Assembly (NCBI RefSeq): GCF_016808095.1
Contig: NC_068978.1
Coordinates: 21,072,806-21,136,805, forward strand
Source of the DNA: Vigna angularis
Taxonomy: Eukaryota > Streptophyta > Magnoliopsida > Fabales > Fabaceae
DNA length: 64,000 bases
Direction: 5' to 3'
The position numbers and the translations under genes are program-made. Numbering within the stretch: the first letter of the stretch is position 1; each line of letters begins with the position of its first letter. Under the pieces are notes generated by a model. It was not told where the DNA came from. It did not search any database and was given only the letters and a program-made list of their open reading frames with translations. Shown here in pieces: positions 56,340-64,000 of this stretch.

Positions 56340-58772
56340 TCAATACAATGGAAGAGATGGAAAACATACATGTATAATCTTAGCAATGAAATAAAACCAA
56401 GTCATGCGCCAGGAAGCATTTATGCAAAGCACTATTGTGAAGCCCATCAATATTACTACGTAAGATGCTGCGAAAGTCCAATAGAATGCTACCATGTCAA
56501 TCACTGTTTCCTTTCCTTCTGGGTGATTAAATAGTGATGGAGGTGAAGAAGCTTCACACGTATGCGTTAAGAGTTCAGCACAAAGAAAAGGATTACCTAG
56601 GTAGCTGTCTTCAACAAAGGTTCCAAATTGGCCAGTACTAGGGGCAACTCCAGTAAGATTATTGAATGACACATTGAAGATTGCTAAGTCGTTCAACTTC
56701 ACCATTTGAAAGGGTATCTCACCACTCAAGTTGTTGTAGGACAAGTCAAGGCTCTCAATCTGGGCAAGATTAGAAAAAGTATTTGGAATAGAACCAGACA
56801 AGTAATTATGCGATAGGTTCAGGACTCGAACTTTTTGCAAGTCTCCAATTTGGAAAGGGATGCTACCTCTTAACATATTGCTTGATAAATCCAACCCAGT
56901 CATTTTCTTAAGGATGAAGCCTCTGTAAGTGTAAATATTATTCTTTGTTGCAAATTCAACAATAGTGTTTATGTTTTCATTTTGATAATCAAATGAAGGC
57001 ATAAACAATGACACACTGGCATTAATAACAGATCCTATGGGTGTTTTGGGGTACACGGTTGACAATGCGACTGTGTGGTCCGAAGAATCATGATTCTCTT
57101 CTAGTCCAAATGAAAGATTGTTGAAGCAAGATGGTATTGAACCCTTGAGCTTATTGCGTGAAAGATCTATTAAGGTGATATCTTGTAATTGGCATAATTG
57201 AACAGGGATGTAACCAGAAAAATTATTCCCTCCAAGTAAAAGCACTCGTAATTCTGATAGTTTATCAATCATGTAGGGAATATTCCCAGAAAAATTATTA
57301 TCCCTCAAGTCTAGAGTTGTTAGGCTTGTTGGGTTCTCAAAGAATCTGAGAGGTATGGAGCCTGAGAAAGCATTCTTTTGCAGATACAAGACCCTCAAGA
57401 TTGATGGATTAACATGTGAGATTGACCCAAATAATCTATTTTGTGAAAGATCCAACACAAAAAGCATCACTAGGTTGGAGAATTCAATGGGGATTTCACC
57501 TTCCAATTGATTATTTCCCATAAGAAGAATCCACACACGTGATAACTTTGCAATTGAACTAGGAATTGAGCCTGAGATTGAATTGCTGGATATGTCTATT
57601 GCTATTAATCCATTACCATTCAAATTTTGCAATACTTCTTTCAGAGTGCAATTGAGGTTGTTGTTATTGACAAACAAGATTGACAAAAATGTAAAATTGG
57701 AAAATTTAGGAATATTCCCATGGAAAAGATTGTTGGAAAGCCATAATTCTTGGAGGCTAATGCACCCGATTGCTAATTCATCAGGCAATTCACCTGAAAA
57801 GTGATTGTGAGACAAATCCAAGTAGGAAAGTTCTTGCATTTCACCAATTGAAGTAGGTATACTTCCTTCAAAGTTGTTTGTTGACAGATTTAACCTCCTA
57901 ACCACAGGAAGGAATGTACCAATATCTTTTGGGAGTGAACCAGAAACATTGTTGTTTGAGATATCTAGCCAAGTTATATTTTGTCTGATGGAGAACAATT
58001 CGAGTTTTCCATCAAATAAGTTATTAGAAACCAAGAAATATTTGAGTCTTGAGTTATTTTGAATCAACCAATTTGGAAATGCTCCAACCAGTTTGTTGTG
58101 CGAGATGTCGATATATTGGAGCTCTTTCTGATATTGGAGAAAACTTGGAATAACACTTCCTTTATCCAAATTTAAGTTGCAACTTCGAAGGATGAGATAC
58201 TTTAACTGAAATGTTGGAAACCATTGTTCATTTTCAGTTTCAACTTGTGTTTTAGGGCTTGTTGGAGAAATATAAAGAACCTGAAGTTTTGAATGGTTAG
58301 CCAAAATACTCAATGAAAATGAGCCTTGTAAGTTGTTGTCAAAGAGAGACAAATATGAAAGGGATGTCATATTTCCAATGAAGGATGGAAAAGTGCCACT
58401 GAATTGATTTTGAGAAAGATCAAGAACTTGGAGGTTTCTGAAGATGCTTAGACACTCTGGAATTTCACCGCTAAACCTATTTGAGTTGAGACCTAACTCT
58501 ATAAGATCTTGAATTTCACATAATCCTGAAAATGTAATAAAGTCATGGTTTTATTAAGGTTTTATAATGAGAAATGGACCTTAACTAGAGCAAAATAATT
58601 AAAATTAATGTTACACCATTAAATGCTAGGAGACATTAAGGTTAAGAGATAATATTAACTATTATTTTAAGGTATCCTTTTATAAACATTTATACCTGGG
58701 ATTTCATACAAAGAAAACTAACTAAGATATCACAATTTTACCTTTTTAATCCTAAATAAAAATGTATGAAGC

Positions 58773-58824
<52 letters not shown>

Positions 58825-61229
58825 GGTTATCAAACTCTCGAGTTAACTCGTAAACTCAGTTTACAATCCCTGATATGGTTTTCGAGTTAACTCGGAAGTA
58901 AATTCATTTTTTACGTAAACTCAATAGAATCGACTGTGAAATCGGTAGAATCGTGTAATCACGAGTTTAGAGCGATTATGTGAACTTGAAAGTTATGTAT
59001 TAATTAATGAGATGCATCAAAATTAATGACAATAATTCAAGTATTTATATTTCACAATATTTATTTTTATGAATAATATAACTATAAATTTTATTTGTTT
59101 AAAGTTATATAATTTTGTAAACTTATTTAAATTAAGATATTATTTATATAATTTTTTTTATCTGAAATAAATTCCTACAAATTTACGAGTCGAGTTTACT
59201 CAACTCTCACAAATTTATGTAAACCCTCGAATTTGATAATAAAGAAAGTTACTTTTATATACTTGTATGATTATTACCTTCGATTGAGCCGTATAAATTA
59301 TTTGTGCCCAAGTCTAACACTTTCAACCTTCGCAAATTTTGAATATCTGCAGTAGAAAAAATATTGTTAAAGAGACAGAATAATATTTATGAAAGAATTG
59401 ATGCAGATTACTAGTTTAATTGTTATATTATTTTAATTTTTAAATATATTTTAAGTAATGGTAAATAAAAAGAAATTAATCTTTGAGGAAAACAAATACT
59501 CTTTTAAGAAAAATTACCTTTCGTAATTTTAAGTAATTTGTCAATACTAAGAAACGATATACTAATTTACTATCCTAACGACTCATACTAATTTCAAATT
59601 TAGTCTTTAGGAAATAAAATCATATTTGATTAAATTTGAGAGTGCAATATAATTTTTTCAAATTTTAAGAAATTAAAAAATATTTATCCTATATTTTAAT
59701 GAAAAAAACATAATTAAACCAAAATAAAAATAAACAAATTAACAAGTCAAAATGATTAATTTCTTATTTTATCGATATAAACATTATGAACTTTTTTTTT
59801 AGATAAATGTTATGATAAAAGGTTAGTAATTCTAAAATTACTCACTACGTTAATACTTTCAAAATTATCAATAATGTTTGACATAAATAGCAATGACTTG
59901 TATCTTCTAATCTTAATCTTAATCAAAGGTTTATGTTAAAATAGTAACGGTGAATTTATATGTACAATAAAATATGTTAGGAAGAAAGTTTTTTCACTCA
60001 TGTAAGTGTAATTTTAAACAAACATTATAGAAATTGATAAATTTTAAAAAATCTATGCATAAGCTGTGTTTGCATGATATGACTATAATGTGAAGAAGTC
60101 AAATATGTACGATACAATTTCAAACTTCTTAAAGTGAAGTGGTTGGTCTTAAACAACTTTTATTTTTATTTTTTTCAAATTTAAACTAAAGTTGTACAAG
60201 AACGAAACTATTTAAATATAATATAAAAATAATTAAAGTAATATTATTTTTGCATAAATTTAGTTTAAATCAAATTATACTAAGCCAGAATAATTTTTCA
60301 GAATTTTAATTCAAATAAAATTATATAAAATTGTGTCAAAAGTTCAAATCAAATTACAGCAAAATCGTACCACTCTTACGTGAGTTCAGTTCAAGTTAAA
60401 AAAAATACAAAACGAAAAAAGTGGTATAAAACTAACACAACTTCTTTAATAAGTATAAGTTTAATAAGTATAAGTTCTGCCATACATACACGACTTCTTT
60501 ACGAATGAAAACATGCATATAAACATGAATTAAAAGTAATTTTTTTAAAATTTGTCCATTTCCATAATTTTTGTTTAAAAATAACATCATATGAGAAAAA
60601 CCAAGAAAGTATTTATGATATAAACTAAAGATCGTGATCATAAATAAAAAGTTAAAAAGAAAATGAAAGAAAGAGGTACATACCCATATCAGATAGAATA
60701 CCATTCATTGAGTTATCTGAAAGCTTTAAGTTCTCCAACTTCATCAATCTTGGAAACCCTTCAAAGAAGCATATACATTACAAAATTCTACTTTGAGCTT
60801 GAATAAAAAATTTGAAGTAGAAAGAGGAATTTGATGCAATAGTAAAATATGAAGGAGAAACTAACCTTTGCTAGTCCAACCTTGATAGTCGTTCCTGGAT
60901 AAGTCGAGGCTGAGCAACTCTTGAAAAGGACTAAACAACGAACCGTTTATCAAATGAGCACCTCTTGAATTGAGACTGTCCAGAAACAAGTGTGTTACGT
61001 GTTGTTCACTTGAGATATTGGAACATTTGACTCTGTTCCAAGCACAACAATCACTACTTCTATTTTCAACCCATGAACCCAATTCCAACTCATTCTGCTC
61101 ATCCCGACCTAGTGATAAGATATAGCTCTTGATTTCAAGTAGACCGATTCTCTCCTTCTCCAAACACCCATCACACTCTAAAAGTGCCACAAAGTACAAC
61201 AACAAACTCACCACCACACCCAACCTCAT
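56340..61229 (-). CDS. LRR receptor-like protein (RLP), 4 exons, 897 aa
   Basis: Model (minus): 61229-60866, 60758-60684, 59346-59278, 58525-56340; all introns GT-AG and phase 1, total 2694 nt. Order: signal peptide (VVVSLLLYFVALLE, about 1-20); LRR N-terminal cap with paired cysteines (CLEKERIGLLEIKSY, SDCCAWNRVKC); more than 20 extracellular LRRs of the plant type (LxxLxxLDLSxNxxxGxIP); an island domain near YTYRGFILKKMTGLDLSSN; further LRRs; an acidic juxtamembrane stretch; one membrane helix (about 850-873) and a short basic tail (IAKIIHVCFPSLPLY). There is no kinase domain, so it must signal with a partner such as SOBIR1/BAK1, as known for RLPs. It resembles the RLP1/RLP13-15 and Cuscuta-receptor-like group. 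The two small exons each encode one LRR. It appears intact; the ligand is unknown. Confidence 0.93.
58775..58820. repeat. (AT)n microsatellite in RLP intron 3
   Basis: About 46 bp of AT repeats lie within the 751-bp third intron (59277-58526). Confidence 0.95.
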
Positions 61230-62622
61230 TTCTAAGCAACTATGAACTCATTTCCTTCCATTTCTTACCAATAAATATAATATATCATGCAAAACTCTTT
61301 GAAATTTCAACAAAGGAAAATTTAGGAGACTTGCTGCTTCCATTTCAAACTTTTAAGAAGTCTTTGCCGTGAGATTCTGGCTAAAGCTGTTTTTTCATTG
61401 GCTTGACAATGAGTGTAGCATTAAAGGATTTTGGGCGTGTTGTTCCATCACTAGTTTCCAATCACAAAGACAGTTTCAAAAAGAAGATTGAAATTAATGA
61501 GGGGTGGGACAAAATTTCTTCCTATGTCAAATGAAGCTGCTATGAACGAAATCAAGTCACATCCTATATCTCTTTCACACACAGGCTTCAGCACCTCTTG
61601 TTTAAAACTCTAACTGTTTAATCCGTATGTGCCGATCATCTTCATCCAAAGTATTAGGTTAATTAATATCCAATTTTATATACTGAAGTTAATACGATTA
61701 CTGTGTACGAGACTTCTTCAACGCTGTCATGAAAAGTATTGAACGCATTGATCTAATGTAAAATTACTTGTCTCTAAACCAAAATAGAATTATATTATTG
61801 ATATTGAATGCTTTGGAGTTAAATGAAATGTTGCAAAATCACGAAAAAGTAATGATTCTAAAGTTCAATTTAGAAAATCATAATATCACCTTAAACAAAC
61901 GTGATAAGTTCATGTAATAATATAACAATTAGTAGTGCAAAAAAGACATTTTGACTCATTATGAGACCTATCTAAATCATATCTTCCTGAATACTTTAAA
62001 ATATTGAAATAATAAAGTTATATAAACCTTTTTCATAAACAAAAATAACTTTATACTCTTTATTTTCAAAAAATATATTCACTATACTTTTCCAAAAGTC
62101 AAAATACATAAATTGATTATAAGTAGAAAAACAAACCAAGTTATAGATCAAGTAGTTAAGAAGGTCACCGATTTTGACATCTTCTTTCTTTTCCTGTACA
62201 AGTAGTAAACAAAAACAAGTTTAAGGCATCAATGATTGAGCAATATATAGTAGTTAAAAATCTCCATTCTATTAGTAACATTTTCTGATTAAAAAAATCA
62301 GTAACATTTTACACCTGTGTGGTACTCACCGATTTGAAAGGAATCACTGATATATGAGCATGAAGTTCGAATTTATCTTGCAAAGTCCTGGATGAAATGC
62401 AAATCAGATTTGTGCACGGACCGTACAGAAAAAAGACAAGCATTTTGCATAAAAAGCAATATACATAGATAATTTTCATTTTTTTCTCCTCTCAATGTAT
62501 ATAAAATATTAATTAATACAACAAAGCATGAAATGACCTGCGCAAACCCTTCCCATACTCTCTCACTCCCCACTCCTATCCTCCCAGTTCAAAAAGAATG
62601 CCCAAATGCAGGTAACTTGCAA
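61230..62622. other. Intergenic region between RLP promoter and glutaredoxin 3' end
   Basis: The left part holds the unmarked promoter of the minus-strand RLP gene; the right part near 62622 is the 3' untranslated region of the glutaredoxin gene. No other gene or mobile element is recognised. Confidence 0.5.
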
Positions 62623-63126
62623 TTACTTTTTGAACAAGCTAGCCAGTTCTCCTTTCTCATACATGGAGGTCAATATATCACAACCCCCAACAAGTTCACC
62701 ATCTACAAAAATCTGAGGGAATGTGGGCCAGTTGCTATACTTTTTAAGTGTTTCCCTCAATCCGTAGTTATACTCTTCATCCAGCACATTTACACTCTCA
62801 TAATCTACTGCTTCACTTTCGAGAATGGCTATCACCCTCTGTGAGAATCCACATAAAGGTGCACTTCTAGGGCCCTTAATGAATGCAACTACCTTGTTTT
62901 CTTTAACCAAGGTGTCAATAAGGTTCTCAAGAGGGACAGTTAATTGCATGTGGCGACCAGGTGTTAATCGAAGATCAGGCTTCCTTTTAGGTGGCTGCCT
63001 GACCCAAGTGGCATTTCCTGATTCATTGCCAGGTGGAACTTTTCCACTGACTTTTATGTACTCTTCCATCCAATACTTCCATGCGTGGGTTAGAGCTTCT
63101 CTGTCTGGTTCCTCCACTATCCCAGC
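62623..63126 (-). CDS. GRXS16: GRXS16-type CGFS monothiol glutaredoxin, last exon only (167 aa)
   Basis: The exon begins after TTGCAG (AG at 63128-63127) in phase 0 with [20 protein letters not shown] and ends in ASLFKK before the stop. The visible part has a linker ([17 protein letters not shown]) and a complete class II glutaredoxin domain: VVAFIKG, the CGFS active site with Cys at residue 92 of this exon (PLCGFSQ), [20 protein letters not shown] (TFP and GG-C glutathione contacts) and [12 protein letters not shown]. This matches chloroplast GRXS16, which couples an N-terminal GIY-YIG-like domain to the glutaredoxin and handles 2Fe-2S clusters. The first exon, with transit peptide and GIY-YIG part, is not seen up to 64000 and should lie beyond the edge. 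Confidence 0.92.
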   Translation of the reverse strand, partial: AGIVEEPDREALTHAWKYWMEEYIKVSGKVPPGNESGNATWVRQPPKRKPDLRLTPGRHMQLTVPLENLIDTLVKENKVVAFIKGPRSAPLCGFSQRVIAILESEAVDYESVNVLDEEYNYGLRETLKKYSNWPTFPQIFVDGELVGGCDILTSMYEKGELASLFKK

Positions 63127-64000
63127 CTGCAACAAAAATTTTCACCAAGAAAAGCCCACCATCAGAAAAGTATTATAAGTGAAATCTGGAGAATAGTGAT
63201 CTTACTCATTAAAAACATTTCAAGAAAAGCAAATTACTATAATGCGTTAAAAGAGAAAAATAGTTTTCAGGAGATCGTATCACTTCCAAAACCGTTTATC
63301 ATCTGTGCTTTTTAGTCTACAGTCTTATATAATTTTAAAAAAGCAAAAAGTGAATTACACAGATTGTGATTTACGAGCTATTATTAACATGATTACTCTG
63401 ATCATTTGTATTGTTTTCCATTTCTTTAACCGAAGTAGTTCATAGAGATGAGTAAATCACCTTTCTCAAAGCACCTAACTCAATTGGTTGAACAGAAGTG
63501 GCAATATTATGAGAAGACATAAGTCAAGGTTGGAAGGACTGATGTTCCTGGTTCATGCAACTCCAAATAAACTACACAGGAAAATTCCTATAAAGTATAT
63601 AAACATCATTGGTGAACATCATCTAAGTTCTATTACAAGGTTAGGTCAATACTAACCTCATCCAGATCACTAGAAATAGAAAAAAAAAAAAGAACAATTT
63701 ATACTGCAGTCTTCTAATTGTAAAACGAAGATCTGAACTCTCAAGCACTGTTTTATGTGGATTTAATCTTGGGCCGCACATTGTAAGAGATCAGGTTCAT
63801 GTAGAAGATATTTCATTCAATGAAGAAAAATTTCTTGCATTAACACAGCACTGAGACTATAAACCAAAGTAAGCAAATGAAGTTAAAAGGGATGTGGGCA
63901 AATAGGTATGCTACATAAAAACAGAGAAAGGATGAAAACAATCAGTCGGAGTAAAAATTTATTTCATCTCAACTGGCCTATGAATCAAACAACGAGGAAT
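63127..64000 (-). other. Intron of the GRXS16-type gene, running off the window
   Basis: The stretch starts with the acceptor of the last exon and contains no block that translates into a GIY-YIG-like domain or transit peptide on the minus strand. It is AT-rich, as expected for an intron. The gene's upstream part is cut off by the window edge. Confidence 0.6.

Noticed and set aside
57583..58062. Plus-strand frames inside the RLP gene
   Set aside because: Antisense of LRR coding sequence; the minus strand carries the protein.

Overview
The window is nuclear DNA from a flowering plant, very probably a Phaseoleae legume (Vigna/Phaseolus type). Evidence: intron-rich genes with plant-specific protein families, AT-rich intergenic DNA, and transposon families with ends typical of legumes. 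The species call is inference; no database was available.

Five host genes are supported: (1) AMP deaminase (AMPD/FAC1 type), + strand, 19 exons, 22387-31208, 847 aa; (2) a two-exon seed LEA protein of the Em type (LEA_5), - strand, 36522-37060, 99 aa, with ABRE and RY motifs upstream; (3) a six-exon TRICHOME BIREFRINGENCE-LIKE (TBL) putative polysaccharide O-acetyltransferase, - strand, 50444-52531, 418 aa; (4) a four-exon leucine-rich-repeat receptor-like protein (RLP), - strand, 56340-61229, 897 aa; (5) the last exon of a GRXS16-type CGFS monothiol glutaredoxin, - strand, 62623-63126, whose 5' part lies beyond the right edge. The exon models were built by hand from splice signals, phase and family similarity. 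They close in frame, but no transcript data support them. The genes do not form a pathway; they are neighbours separated by transposons.

The rest is a dense transposon landscape. Left part (1-20 kb): a decayed NUP98-like fragment beside LTR-like repeats; a complete CACTA element (2884-7275, TSD AGA) that carries pieces of two unrelated host genes (a MAK11/PAK1IP1-like WD40 gene and a PCH2/TRIP13-like AAA+ gene with introns); a Mutator-like element (8673-13084) whose MURA transposase has lost its catalytic core and which carries a second, opposite-strand zf-GRF/TM reading frame; clustered TTCGAA-centred palindromes; a second long-TIR element (15305-16686); and a degenerate CACTA-like element (18414-19496).

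Middle part (31-49 kb): a TRIM element with PBS and PPT, Ty3/gypsy gag debris, a Ty3/gypsy pol remnant split by a gag-only LTR element, a ~150-bp tandem repeat block, and a 2.4-kb solo LTR with a perfect TSD. Right part (49-56 kb): a foldback MITE and a Pack-MULE (53893-55342) with 398-bp inverted arms and a perfect 9-bp TSD. The Pack-MULE fuses a COMT-type O-methyltransferase fragment to a MIZU-KUSSEI/DUF617 fragment in one open reading frame. The two gene-capturing elements are the most interesting objects in the window.
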